Assembly: GCA_004335635.1 (NCBI GenBank)
Contig: QAXH01001125.1
Span: forward strand, 1 to 43,395
Reading direction: 5' to 3'
DNA length: 43,395 nt
DNA from: Chloromonas sp. AAM2
Lineage: Eukaryota; Chlorophyta; Chlorophyceae; Chlamydomonadales; Chlamydomonadaceae
Shown: positions 1 to 11,046 of the stretch, piece after piece
Layout: every line of letters starts with the position of its first letter
Position numbering within the stretch: position 1 is the first letter of the stretch
Notes under the pieces: generated by a model
What the model saw: only the letters and a program-made list of their open reading frames with translations
Databases searched by the model: none
What the model was told of the DNA's origin: nothing
Program-made: the position numbers and the translations under genes

Positions 1-112
1 AAGAAATGGGGTCACTCCCGGATAGGGTCTGCGGCTAACCCGATTGCTCCCCCCCTGGGTTGAAGACACACAGGTTTGTGGCTCTTGGCAGGTCTTCCTC
101 ACCGCCCCCCGG

Positions 113-519
113 TGCTGCGTACTAAGGCACAACAAGCTCAGCCACAACAGCAAGTGCAGCAGGCTATGGAACACCAGGGACTGGAGCCGCACCAGATTGA
201 GGCAGAGCAAGCGCAGAACGACCCTGCGAATCACGTGCAGGGTTGAGACGAAGGATACAATCAGACAGTAACATGACATATCGTATCAGACACTAACATG
301 ACGTATCCTTGGTTGTGATTGATGTGTCCTGCATTTTGTGGATGGCAATCAGCACAACATTGAACGATGTGCACATGTTTTCAGGCCCCATTTTAGGTCT
401 AACGAGGTAGGCGGTCAGGATAGCACCTCGAGGGGTTGGCCACCACCACTACTGTCCTGGTGTGTCGCAATCCCCTTTACAAGTAGGTTGGACGGGTTGG
501 AATCCCTCCCCCCTTGTGA
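113..519 (+). mobile_element. 3' end of dispersed element, copy D
   Basis: The first part (about 113-246) is an open frame ending in a stop. Its last residues include QGLEPHQIEAE and DPANHVQG, closely matching a frame at 4,825-4,952 and more distantly one at 32,986-33,099. After the stop comes about 200 bp of non-coding sequence, also shared with 4,953-5,140, beginning GACGAAGGATACAATCAGAC. The copy ends with a terminal module that reads TCCTGGTGTGTCGCAATCCC, then GGTTGGACGGGTTGGAATCC, and stops at CTTGTGA. Sequence beyond CTTGTGA is unlike that after other copies, so this is a true element end. The element class is not settled. The upstream coding part is missing here. Confidence 0.7.
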
Positions 520-2298
520 TGAACTCTTCCATCCTTTTGTTTTTTGCTGTGTTGGCAGTTCCATCCGTTGCTGTGTTAGCAGCCTGCCACATAATTGCTC
601 AGTGCCTGGGATACAGGTGCACAAAAGAAGACGAAGAAAGCAACTGCTTAACATCTTTGATAATTCATCAAGGTGTTTGACTGGGTGAGTCAATGTCACC
701 ACAAGCAGGTGGTCGCCCAATCACTATATCGCTCTGCCCATGCGGCTCAAGCACTCAGCCCAGAACGTCGTGGTTTTATTGGCCCAGATGCTAAACCGTG
801 AGCTCTCAGCAGCTAACTGACCTTTTTGACCGTTTGACCTCCAAATGTGTCTGTCATGTGCCATGACATGTCGTGTGCAGGTGGGACCGCGACGTGAACG
901 CGACAAGGAACATGATCATCGTGGCAGCTAGGAGACCTGGCATGTTGTCGAGAAGACAGTAAATGTGCTTGAAAAGGACAGCAACCTGCCTACGTTGAAG
1001 CCTGCAGTTGTTCTGGCAAACTTCCTTTCAAACACTGATGCCACGTTAAGCCTTGCTTGCTATGACATGATGTCCGTGACATGCTGTGCTAAACGTTTCA
1101 CACGGTCTCACGCAAGAATTAGCGGGGTGAGGGAGGGTGCTGCTTAATGAGCAGCAGCCAGCCAAGCCAGGTGTTGTCAGTGAGCAGATACAGGGTGCTG
1201 TGGACAATGCTATGCTAGGCTGTCCCTTCAGAGATATCGCTCCGAGTGGTGCAAATCCACTTGAATAGATTACGTTGAAGACTCGCGCCATTTTGCAGGC
1301 GACGCAAAGGCGGCCTAATTCATGTAACAACTGTTTGAGAGTGTGACGTGTGACGCCATGCGTAACGTCTTCCGTAACCCACGTAATTTTTGGAGTGTAG
1401 CAGTGCAGCGAGAAAGACGTCCGTGGGCTTTGCGATCATGCGATAGGATGGACGAAGACCGGCACGAGGCGAAAAAGGAATCGGGCAAGCGACGCATTGA
1501 GTACTATGCGGAGGAGCAGGTACATGCAACTCATGCCAACCCCACGGCCCTTAGGCAGCATCCTCAAAATAGCAGGCAGGATCCAGCTGGGATGCTGCTG
1601 CAAGAGGCAGTTTGGTTGCATAGCTTGCTGCACCTGGCGTGGCATTTGCTCATGCACTGTGCACCACTCCTTGCGCCACTCCTGAACTTGCAGTTTGCAG
1701 GGGCCAATCTACGGCGCTCTGTGCACATAGGATGGGGGGCGTGCATAGGTAAAGTGGATGGTGAACGAGGCTTTCCTTACAAGGCAGCACTTGCTGTGCA
1801 CATGCGAGTCTCGTCACTGCATATGGCATGCTTCATTCCAAGGGGGCTCATGCGTGCCATGCAACCATGCCTACTGCAGGTGCTGCTATCATCTTCTTTT
1901 GCATGGGCATGAGCGCAGCCACGCAGGTGGGCTGTGTATCAGGGCCTCTACAACAGGCAGGCCACAGCACCATTGAGACATTATGTGGTGCAGCACTTTC
2001 GGCTCAGGGTCCAGGGCATGACCATGTCCCGCTACCAGAACACAGCGCCTCCACCTATCCAGCGCTGGATAGACAGTAACTCAGGGCACAGGATGTTACA
2101 TATCCCACTGCATATCACGCAGCAGCCCTACAAGGCTGAGCAGTCCTCCCCGGACTGAAGGCCATGTAAACAACCACAACAACAACAACAACAACAACAA
2201 CATGCTGGTGGGAGGCTGTGTTGACGCCTGGGCGCATTTCAGGTGGCGTTTTGGAAGATACAGCTTGTTCTGCCACTAACTGCATTATTATGACTTTT
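520..2298. other. stretch without a supportable gene
   Basis: Open frames here (for example 1,343-1,912 on the plus strand) have no convincing splice sites, codon bias or recognisable domain. The only clear structure is a (CAA)n microsatellite at 2,171-2,204. The region sits between repeat copies and may be old mobile-element sequence, but I cannot show that. Confidence 0.4.
2171..2204. repeat. (CAA)n microsatellite
   Basis: A nearly pure run of CAA/ACA triplets, about ten units. A second run of about twelve units lies at 2,400-2,435, where it encodes polyglutamine in the open frame 2,319-2,690. Confidence 0.9.
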
Positions 2299-2318
2299 CG
2301 CTTTATGACTCATATTGA

Positions 2319-2398
2319 TTGACTTTGAATTTTTTGGTCCCTGAGTTGCGGGACACATCCCTTATGCGCATTGCGCGCATCGAGACGGATGTAAAAAG

Positions 2399-2435
<37 letters not shown>

Positions 2436-2690
2436 GGTTCAAAGCTCCTGTTTGACCTGGTAGACAGTGTTCGCGATGCAAGAGAGTTTGCAGGTTGTGC
2501 TGCTGCCTCTGACACTGGTGCATTGATTCTTGATGCAGACACGCTCTTGGAATGTGAGCTTCCTGTGGCTGCAACGGCGAGTTGGCGCACAGGTATGGCC
2601 GGCAACCAACTGAACGCAGACAGACAGCTCTCACTGCTGCACTGCTCCTTGCCTGGCTGCCGTTTGAGATGTGACTTGTGCATGCAATAG
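2319..2690 (+). other. polyglutamine open frame, gene or gene relic uncertain
   Basis: An open frame of about 123 codons with a run of about twelve Gln encoded by the CAA repeat at 2,400-2,435. The run is flanked by RIARIETDVKR before and LLFDLVDSVRDAREFAG after. The flanks look more protein-like than random frames nearby (acidic/hydrophobic alternation, several Leu/Asp). Codon third positions are not strongly GC-biased, and I found no convincing neighbouring exon. It could be a relic of a mobile-element ORF or a chance frame. No function is assigned. Confidence 0.2.
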
Positions 2691-4032
2691 CTGCACATTC
2701 ACAGCCACTCAGTGGCAGTAATTGCTTCGTCGCACCATTTCATCACCAGCGATATCAAAACCACTCTCATACTGACAGGCGCTCTTGTGAGTGTGGTGAC
2801 TTCGCCATTTCTTGAGGCAGAACCACTCTATTGGCAGTGACGGGTACTTAGTGGCAGTGACTACTTTGTTGCTCTGACTCATAACCAGCAATGGCGAAAC
2901 CACTCTAATACAGGCAGATGCAGATGTTGTGAACGCTGCTGTGCCCTTGCGATCGTTGTTGTGCGCACAGTTTGGGACAATGGCGTACATCATCACATCC
3001 AACAGGTGAGTGTAAGCTGGTCCAGGACATACAGACAGGCATGACATTTTGTAGCAGCTGTGTGCACAGGAAACAAGTGGTTCAGCCGGGGTCCATTCAT
3101 TTCGTGGTGGTTATTGCCAGCACTTCCGATTTTCAGCAGAAAGCTATCTGATCTGCACAAAGCTGCTGTCGGATGACATCAGACTTGAACACCCAGCTGA
3201 ACAGACTTAGTTTTGACCAAGCCTTTGCATTGTGCTGTCCATGTCCTTTCATACAAGGCCAGCTGTATTGCTCGCCACTAGGGCAGGGTCTGCTTGCCGC
3301 GCACAGAGGCACGCTTTGTACAGAGGTTTTGCATGTCTCCCCAGTGTTGCGTCTGAGAATGTGACGCATGCGTGCGCCTCTACATTGCAGCATGTACTAC
3401 CATGATGGTGACAAGTGGGCGACACGTGACTGGGCCAACTTCAGCAAGCGGTTACAGGCCTTCAGCACAGCAAACGCTCGAGGACCACTCCTGGCAAGCA
3501 GCGAGACAGGAAGGCCCACTGTGCCACATGGCTTCGCTGCAGACGGATTGCGGCAACCGTGAAGGCAAGATGACTGTATGCCTACAGCTAAACTTTACAG
3601 CAGCTGTGCAGGTGGATGCATGTTTCAAACAAGGGGTAGCGGCGGGCAGGGACACTGCTTATTGCCGGCATTCACTTGTTAGCTCATGCATCGCCTAACA
3701 AGCAGGAGTCTATGGTTCAACGACGCCTTGATTTACGATTGATGGTCCTTGTCGGCCCATAATGAATTATGTATTTCCAGCTGAGTATGATTGATGCAAA
3801 TCAATACGTTACCCTATCTGATGGAGGCTGCTTACAGAACATTTGGGGCAGTGTTTTGTTTGCATTGATAGGCGTTGGTGGCAGAGAGATTGAGTGTCAG
3901 GCGGCATGCATAGACTTGGGCAAGGCTTTTGAAGTAAAAACATGGCCTGCTATGGTGTAATGACATGGTTTTTTCCCGTCACGTCCCGTCACATGCGTCC
4001 TGTCAGCAACTCGGCTGCTGTCTGTGAGGTGA
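2691..4032. other. stretch without a supportable gene
   Basis: Short plus-strand frames at 3,368-3,562 (containing DGDKWATRDWANFSKR) and 3,769-3,960 look mildly protein-like. They lie in different frames, with no clear splice sites joining them. A degraded element ORF is possible. No tRNA or other RNA gene was seen. Confidence 0.3.
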
Positions 4033-4182
4033 TGCTTTCGAAAGGTGTCCGGTGTCCTGCGGGGTGATGGCCACCCCTTGCTGACACGGCCAGATTCCCT
4101 TCACTAGGAGATATTTTCGCAATTTGCGCAAATAGTTGATGTTTGCGTTGGACGTGCTTTCTGGTGTGCACTCCCTCCTTGT
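4033..4182 (+). repeat. dispersed repeat G, copy 1
   Basis: About 150 bp that reappears at 33,469-33,623 in the same orientation. Shared landmarks in order are GGGGTGATGGCCAC, CCCCTTGCTGACACGG, CAATTTGCGCAA, GATGTTTGCGTTGGACGTGC and GGTGTGCACTCCCTCCTTGT. The copies differ by small indels and substitutions. A weaker relative may lie near 40,170-40,250. No terminal repeats or coding capacity are evident. Confidence 0.7.
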
Positions 4183-4599
4183 TTTGTCACTTGCCCACTG
4201 AACCGACACCTGCAACTCCCTGTTCTGTATCGGAGCACAGAGGAACGGATGGGTTTTCAATCCACACACAGTGTAGACTACGGTTTTGCAAGGTTCTAGC
4301 CAGTCTAACCCAGTATTTAAGACATGTTCTATCCAGAGAGTTGTATCCAGCAAGCAAAAGCTGCTGGGCGTTCAACATTGAGGCTCGCCAGTGACATCGA
4401 CAGTCTTTGGTTTTTCTCATCGACGCTGGAAGCCTGTCGGACACTAACAGCAGCAAGTCTTTCATTCTGAACATGCCGTATGACATGCTTGTCCAAGGAT
4501 ACGGCACGACAATGGCCAGCAGCCTCGCAGACTGGTATGCAGGCGAAAAATCAGTTGCTTGTTGTAAGCCTGATGGTGCATCTGGCTAGAGCACTACAA
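4183..4599. other. stretch without a supportable gene
   Basis: Contains a short plus-strand frame (4,407-4,589, with NMPYDMLVQGYGTTMASSLADW) that looks somewhat protein-like. It has no start context, splice partners or known domain that I can support. Confidence 0.25.
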
Positions 4600-5204
4600 A
4601 CTTCCAGTGTTCTGGATATGCCAGAGTATTTGTACAGCACATTGGGGTAGTGGTAGCATGATGCTTGACCGGGTGACAAGGTCGTTCCTTATGATGTGAT
4701 TCTTGGGCCGCATACGTCTCCGAACCGACATTTGATACTCCAGCCCCAACAAAAACTTTTGTGCGGGATGATGTCATCAACGGTGATGTTACCCTGACTG
4801 ATACATAGTATTCGGTTTGCGTCGTGCTCAAGGCACAACAAGCTCAGCCACAACAGCAACCGCAGCAGGCTATGGAACACCAGGGACTGGAGCCGCACCA
4901 GATTGAGGCAGAGCATGCGCTGAACGACCCTGCGAATTACGTGCAGGGTTGAGACGAAGGATACAATCAGACACTAACATGACATATCGTATCATATCCT
5001 AACATAAGGTATCCTTCGTTGTGATTGATGTGTCCTGCATTTTGTGGATGCCAATCAGCACAACATGGAAAGATATGCACATGTTTTTGAGGTATGCGGT
5101 CAGGATAGCACCTCGAGGGGTCGGCCACCACCATTACTGTCCTGGTGTGTCGCAATCCCCTTCACAAGTAGGTTGGACGGGTTGGAATCCCTCCCCTCTT
5201 GTGA
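4600..5204 (+). mobile_element. dispersed element, copy A (longest)
   Basis: The longest copy of the family. It begins with a segment shared with copy B (TTCCAGTGTTCT, TACAGCACATTGGG, CCAGCCCCAACAAAAACTTT). It continues through a coding 3' end of about 128 bp (4,825-4,952, ending GLEPHQIEAEHALNDPANY and a stop), then the 3' untranslated part shared with copy D, and ends in the terminal module at CTTGTGA. Copy B lacks the stretch from about 4,764 to 5,131, so shorter copies look like internal-deletion derivatives. No complete transposase or reverse transcriptase is visible. Confidence 0.75.
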
Positions 5205-5750
5205 AGCACTGCATGTCATTGTGCAAATACTGGACCTGAACTAGGTAGGCACTTGCAGTAATCCATGATGTGGGCCGGATACAGCACTGACCCTCACTAA
5301 ACACTTGACCCACAATGCTGGCATCAATGTACAGCGCTAGGCTTGCCAGTCATTGGCACACGGTCTGACGAATGGCCTTGCTATCTACACAAAAGCCGAT
5401 CTGTCGTTATGGACGTTCAGACAGCACGTTCTGTTGAATGCGATGATGGGCTGCACGCATGATGCACATAACACATATCTGTCGCTCCACCTGCCCTGCC
5501 TCACATCATCATGGCTTTTCATGGTTCAACCCACGGTACTGCAGCTAGACACAGATTGCTTCGTCGGGCGACACATTACTCGCCTGACAATCATCAAGCC
5601 AAGAAACCTCGACCTGTGACTACACACTGGTAGGCGTTGCTATCTACAGTAGTTTTCACACAGCTGTTGCGAAAGGTGCCACAACAGGCTCGAGCTGCTC
5701 ACGTGCTAGGCGTGCCGCTGATGAGCTCCAGCAACAACTGTGACAGTTCC
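5205..5750. other. stretch without a supportable gene
   Basis: No frame here has protein-like features or splice context that I trust, and no RNA gene or repeat stands out. It lies between element copy A and the 204-bp duplicate. Confidence 0.4.
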
Positions 5751-5954
5751 ATTTGCAAGGCGGCTTGCTGCAATAAGAATCATGTAATGATGACCTGTGT
5801 CAGCATTGCGTTACGCACCTGTGATACCTTCCTGTCTACAACATGCCGAGCATGATCATGCCAACATGCCTCTTGATAACCAGGTGTACATGCGTTCTGA
5901 ATGGTCACTGCATGGTCGTCTGCACCAGCATTCTTGCACAACCGAGCGGGTGCA
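5751..5954 (+). repeat. 204-bp duplicated module, copy 1
   Basis: Matches 10,154-10,357 base for base apart from about five substitutions by eye, with no indel (both spans are 204 bp). It begins ATTTGCAAGGCGGCTTGCTG and ends CCGAGCGGGTGCA. Copy 2 lies wholly inside intron 4 of OEP24. Here the module is followed after only 12 bp by the 37-bp tandem array and element copy B. High identity implies recent duplication. Confidence 0.9.
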
Positions 5955-5966
5955 GTTTGCCACGCT

Positions 5967-6139
5967 GTTAGTGGGGCAGTTAGCCACGCAGTTAGCCACG
6001 GCTGTTAGTGGGGCAGTTAGCCACGCAGTTAGCCACGGCTGTTAGTGGGGCAGTTAGCCACGCAGTTAGCCACGGCTGTTAGTGGGGCAGTTAGCCACGC
6101 AGTTAGCCACGGCTGTTAGTGGGGCAGTTAGCCACGCAT
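5967..6139. repeat. 37-bp tandem repeat, four copies plus a partial one
   Basis: Units begin with GTTAGTGGGGCAGTTAGCCA at 5,967, 6,004, 6,041, 6,078 and 6,115, an exact 37-bp period. The units are essentially identical, so the array is young. Each unit also holds a smaller internal duplication (GCAGTTAGCCACG twice). A single, incomplete copy of the unit sits at the start of element copy C at 11,047, so the array expanded from a sequence that belongs to the element. Confidence 0.95.
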
Positions 6140-6554
6140 GCCAAGGGTTTGTGTGTAAATGTGCCAAGCACTTGGCTGGCCAATGTCAGTTCACCGATTC
6201 ACATGCGTGTGCTGGCATGTGGATGGGTACTGAAGACAAACCATTTGTGTACCAACGAACCTGTTAAGCCAGATCATACGTTCTGCTGACATGACTTTGG
6301 GAGTGCTTTGATGACTTGGCTTCTGCCACAGTTCCAGTGTTCTTGATATGCTACAGTACTTGTACAGCACATTGGGTAGTGGTAGCATGACGCTCGACCA
6401 GGTGACGAGGTCTATCCTTATGTTAAGTAAACGAATCACCGTCGGAAGTAGCCAGCCCCAACAAAAACTTTTGCGCGGGACCATTACTGTCCTGGTGTGT
6501 CGCAATCCCCTTCAGAAGTAGGTTGGACGGGTTGGCATCCCTCCCCTCTTGTGA
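6115..6554 (+). mobile_element. dispersed element, copy B (internal deletion)
   Basis: Starts within the last 37-bp unit and shares with copy C a stretch including GTACCAACGAACCTGTT and CATACGTTCTGCTGACATGA. It shares TTCCAGTGTTCT to AACAAAAACTTTTG with copy A, then jumps directly to the terminal module ending CTTGTGA at 6,554. Compared with copy A it lacks about 370 bp, including the coding end. It holds no open frame of note and looks non-autonomous. Confidence 0.75.
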
Positions 6555-6694
6555 CAGTTACTGGTCATACACACCGAACAACAGACTGAGTATGCAAGAA
6601 CGTTTTGTATTCAGAACGTTTTGGCAACTCGCCAACTAGCAATGAGCAATGCGTGAAAGAATCCGCCGAGCCCCTCAACGCAAAACATACAGAG

Positions 6695-8145
6695 TTACTC
6701 TGCAGCAGTCCTGGGACACTGCTCGCCCACAGGAGCAACAGTTTGCCTGGTGGGCCACACCCCGCGCCACCATCCGGTTCGTTGTGGCACATGGCTGCCA
6801 TCTAAGGCTGTGGCTGGCGACAAGTCCTGCTGCACATCCCTGTTTGATACTGCTGGCTTGAATGTAGAGGAGGACCAACCGAACCGCCTCCACCAGGAGC
6901 GCTCCGATGCTTTTCCCTGCTGCATGTCCATGCCAGGCACCAGTGCGGGTTCAAGATGGGCCTGCTGCTCGTCAGCCTTGAGCGAAGCTGGTACGATCTG
7001 GGCCTCAGCAGAGCTGTTGGTCCCTGCCCGCAACGCCGCTGCCACCTGCCCTACCCACCGGGCCAGCATGAGCATTGCCATCATGCCCACTCCAGCTACA
7101 GTCACCGCCAGCAGCGCTGCAGGCATGGAGACCACACTGATGGTTGAAAATATGCATACGGGGCTGCAATGCAATGTACCTTCCGGACTGTGTGTTGAGG
7201 TGCCAATGCCAGCCTAAGCACATGCTTGCCTTGCATGCCTATATCCCATCGCCTTCTACCCTGCCTGCTCAACCCGCTGCAACCTCAGTCCCCAGCATGC
7301 CAGTCTCCCAACCCACAAAGACCCTCTACGTACGCACCACTGCCTGCTGCCCATGTGAAAACCTCCAGGCTGCTCGGCACCTCAACCTCCCCCTGGCCCT
7401 CGGGACCGATGGTCAGTTTGTCCGCATCGTCCTCGTCGTCCCATGCGCGCTGGCGCGCCTCCTCAGCCTCTGCGGCTGAAGCAGTTGCTTTCCTATCCAC
7501 ACTAGGTGCAGTGGCGGTACCTCTGCAGGGTGCAGCTGCTGCTGTGGCCATGGAATCTGCAGCACTTGTGGCTGACGCACGGCCTGTTGCTGTGGCTGCG
7601 TCACCTCTGCTTCTGGAGCGAACCTCCGTCTCAGTACCAGCCAAAGCAGGCATACCAGGCGGCGCCTCGCCAGATGGTGAAGGTGTATCAAAACCGGACG
7701 TCGGATCGGCAGCAGTGGAAAATGCATGACTACTGCAGATGGATGGTTTCAGGTTGCTGGGACGTGAAAGCCAAATTGCCGGGTCGATCATCCGGAGCAG
7801 ACTGCCAGAGATGGATGGTCCACTGGCAAGTGTGCCGCCACGGCCTGCAATGGCAGCATGGCTTAGCTGTGCATCCGCACTGCTGGTCAAGCCACGGGCT
7901 GAAAAAAGAATGGGCAGCATGTGCTGCATCAGGTGTGCCACAGTACTGGGTGCCACATAGGAACCACTGCGCGCGCTGCCAGACGTGGATGCCGAGCCCT
8001 TCGAGCCTTGGAGCCACCCAGCGTTTGGGTCCGTGCCCCTGTTGCTGCTGCTGCAGCTGGAACATCGTCCACAGGCTTGATTCTCATGCGCTTGCACCCG
8101 GCCCAATGTGTTCAGCTGATGGCCAACGCGAAAGGCTGCAAACAT
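6695..8145 (-). CDS. unrecognised protein with one membrane segment, two exons
   Basis: I do not recognise this protein. Proposed exons are 8145-7334 and 7136-6695, joined by a GTACGT donor and a TCAG acceptor with matching phase, giving 417 residues. The N-terminus (MFAAFRVGHQL, Arg- and Ser-containing, few acids) could be an organelle-targeting sequence, but that is inference. Residues up to about 265 are Ser/Ala/Thr/Pro-rich and mostly disordered-looking, ending in an acidic patch (WDDEDDADKL). Just after the splice is a hydrophobic segment around residues 273-292 (AALLAVTVAGVGMMAMLML), probably a single transmembrane helix. The ~120-residue tail has Trp/Arg clusters (SWWRRFGW, TGWWRGVW). 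It is divergent from OEP24. The start is the first ATG of the frame, and an alternative frame near the N-terminus (MRIKPVDDVPAA) leaves the 5' end uncertain. Confidence 0.6.
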
Positions 8146-8661
8146 GGGAAGACATGAACAGCTGACAAAGACTATGCATGCCTGCCTAAACTTGCTAGCC
8201 TCACCAGAGTATGTCAGAACAGCCCTGTCTCACCTTGTTGGCACAAGGTTCTGCATGTTTGCAGCGGCTGCTGTGTTTCTTGGATTAATCCAGTTGGTCG
8301 GAAGAGCAGGTCCTGAAGACCTGGCCAGCCTTTGAAGGTCCAAGACATGGCAGCCCGCCCTTCCAAGAGTGCAAGCACGGTGTGTGGGCATGTTGGCATG
8401 GTGCATAAATCATTCACAACTGGCAGGTGACACCCTGGCCATGAGAATGCCAAAAGTTCTTGTTGGTGTGGTGGTGTGATCTTCTGCCCCTTTTGCCCAG
8501 GGTGGGGCAGGGCGTTATCGGGTCAATGACCACGCGAGCCCCGTGATCAATCGGCGGCTGTGTTTTGACCAAGCAGACACGCACACGCAGAGATCCCGCA
8601 GCACCCATCCATCTGCATACGTCCATCGCAGCACATTTCGTAACAAGAAGTCGCGAACAAG
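8146..8661. promoter_or_regulatory. divergent intergenic region between membrane-protein gene and OEP24
   Basis: 516 bp between two outward-facing start codons, so it must hold both 5' untranslated regions and promoters. I see no unambiguous TATA box or named element. Assignment as a shared promoter rests on gene arrangement only. Confidence 0.45.
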
Positions 8662-10839
8662 ATGCCCAAGGCCAAGTCTGTGACTCCCAAGGGTGAGGAG
8701 CACTGATTGATGGCGCCTTAGGGCCTGTAGAATGTTCTATTTTGTTGATGGCTGTCCGATTTATCACCGAGGTTGTGTTCGCTGCGAAAGACCTTGTCCG
8801 TCGGGCTGGGGCCAGGCAGCATTCATCAATTGAACACCCATCATTCCGTTGTTTCCGCCTTCATCTCCTACTGTACTGGTATATCGCGACGGGCGACGAC
8901 CTCACTTTCGTTGGGCAGCCATCTGGGCGTCTTCGCAGCCGGATCATCGCGCCAGCATGATCACTTGCCAATCATTCATTCACCCTGCCGTATACGCTGA
9001 TTGTCTTTGGTTATGCGCTGCAGCAACTCTGACCCTAAACGCCCTGGGGCCAGGTTTTGAGAAGAACAATGTGACTGCGGGGGCTACATCAACCTTGAAG
9101 TTCAGGCGTGACAGGCTCGCCACTTCCCTGGCCTTCTCGGTGCGGCGCTGTGTTGCATAGTCAGCGGCTGTGTTGCACAGTCAGCGAGCTTTTTCCCTGC
9201 TTTTTCCGCTCCACCGCAGGCTTGCATCCATACCAACCTACCACATTCACCTTCCTGACCCACAGGACAAAACTTTGACAGATGTCAAGAGCATGAAGGA
9301 TGTGGTGGCAACTGTGGACTGGAAGGCTCCCAGAAATGTCACGCTCAATGGAAAGTATGAGCTGGGCACCAAAAAGTACACGGCGGGCGCCACCGTTGAC
9401 GGCAGTGTTGCTAGCAAGAATTACACCCTCAAGGTCCGTGGCCATGTGCTTCTGCATGCATCTACTGTTCAAGCAGGCTGGACAGGCTGGATTTTGTTAC
9501 TGCCAACCTGCACGTTGTCTTCACGTTTGTCTAGTATGCAGCTCACCAACGCATCATGTGCACCATTTTTCATATGCGTTTTAACGGTCGGAAACCATAA
9601 ATCGTTGATTCATGGCACACAATGTGATGTTGTTCGAGGTAATGCACTTCTTGGTAAGGGTATCTCCAGGGTGACCATGATCCTCCGTTCTGTGCCTGAG
9701 TCTTATGTCCACAATGTGTGCTTGAGCAAACTGCCTCACATGCTGCAAACCCCAAGCTTGCAAAGAAGCAGAGCTGTGTAATCACGAAATGGTCGAGCAG
9801 TTAAGGCCCATATGACCTCCTTATGGGAATTTGTCACCTTCCGGCATGCACAAAGACAAATTTGGCGAATCCGCATAGATACTGTGTAACAGAGACTCGA
9901 AGAGCCCACTGCTTTACATCGGCCGGTTCCCCTCAACCAAGAACTATCAGTGGCTTTTTCATGCCTGTTGCGCAGGTGTTCTACACCAACAAGGATAAAT
10001 TGATCGGTGGTGACGGCACCATCAGCCTGGCCATGAACCAAAAGCTCAACTTGACCTTCAACCAGAAGCAGCTGCTGACTGGAAAGTACACGTACTCGAG
10101 GGTGAGGATTTCCAGCAGCTCAACACTGACTATGACTGCCTAGCAAGCAGGCAATTTGCAAGGCGGCTTGCTGCAATAAGAATCATGTAATGATGACCTG
10201 TGCCGGCATTGCGTTACGCACCTGTGATACCTTCCTGTCTACAACGTGCCGAGCATGATCATGCCAACATGCCTCTTGATAACCAGGCGTACATGCATTC
10301 TGAATGGTCACTGCATGGTCGTCTGCACCAGCATTCTTGCACAACCGAGCGGGTGCATGCTTTGCATGTGTGGCGTGCAGGGCGACATCACCGCTGAGCC
10401 TTCGTACAACTTTGTCAGGCAGGCACCTGCCCTGGCCGTGACTCGCAAGATGAGCACCCGGGACACCCTCAAGCTCAGCTACGACCTCCAGAGCGAGGGG
10501 GCAGCGGCTGAGTGGAACCGCAAGCCAATCAAGGTGTGCTTTGCCTCTGTTAATGACGAACTGATAGGCTCTGGCTCGATTGTGTCAACAGTTTGCAATC
10601 TCATGTACCACATGCAGCCGTTCATCTACCTGCGCCAGACTAAATTGTGCTGTCAACGTGACCATGTCAAACCAAACGCACGCCATCTTGCTCGTGAGCA
10701 TATGCACTCGAATGCTTGTTTGTCATTTGGCATGTGCTGCACTTGCTCACAGATTGTGCTGAGCAGCATTGTCACCAAGAGCCTGTCTGTGAGCAAGCCA
10801 AGCCTCTCGGCCACGTTTGAGAACATCTACGAGTTCTAA
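8662..10839 (+). CDS. OEP24: chloroplast outer envelope pore protein OEP24-like
   Basis: OEP24 proteins are beta-barrel solute channels of the plastid outer envelope. Six exons fit: 8662-8692, 9024-9139, 9266-9433, 9976-10101, 10381-10533 and 10753-10839, all phase-consistent, giving 226 residues (plant members are about 210-215). Family-like stretches are DVVATVDWKAP, LNGKYELGTKKYTAGATVDG, KLNLTFNQKQLLTGKYTYSR, LAVTRKMSTRDTLKLSYDLQ and the C-terminal SKPSLSATFENIYEF. These have the alternating polar/hydrophobic pattern of beta-strands. There is no cleavable transit peptide (it starts MPKAKSVTPKA), as expected for an outer-envelope barrel. Intron 4 contains the 204-bp repeat copy 2. Element copy C begins 207 bp past the stop and supplies a TGTAA (11,085), a possible green-algal polyadenylation signal. 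The family call rests on recalled resemblance, not a search. Confidence 0.82.
10154..10357 (+). repeat. 204-bp duplicated module, copy 2, inside OEP24 intron 4
   Basis: Same sequence and orientation as 5,751-5,954. It starts 52 bp after the intron donor and ends 23 bp before the 3' splice site at 10,380, so it makes up most of this 279-bp intron. The branch-point and acceptor region of the intron therefore lies in or right beside repeat sequence. Confidence 0.9.
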
Positions 10840-11046
10840 GCAGGTCAATTTGGCCTAAAGTTCCATTGAAGCCGTTCTCAAAAGGCCGATTATGCCATGC
10901 CATGGCATGGTGCCTGAACCCGTCACATGTACCTTCTGGAATGGAACGTACCAATGGCAGCGCTGCCATGGCCTGTGATTGACCCTCATCGGATTCCCGT
11001 GCACTCGTACTTGCCCAAGTGTTACGAGTTTTAGTATCGTGCTACT

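Noticed and set aside
479..519. Pol III B-box-like GGTTGGAATCC in the element terminus, suggesting a tRNA-derived SINE
   Set aside because: One mismatch to the consensus, no matching A box upstream, and it lies at the 3' end of the element, where a SINE B box would not be.
1343..1912. 189-codon plus-strand frame as a gene
   Set aside because: No codon bias, no recognisable domain, no splice partners, and overlapping frames on both strands are equally long.
5967..6139. 37-bp repeats as a CRISPR array
   Set aside because: The units are directly adjacent with no unique spacers, and the context is a eukaryotic nuclear genome.
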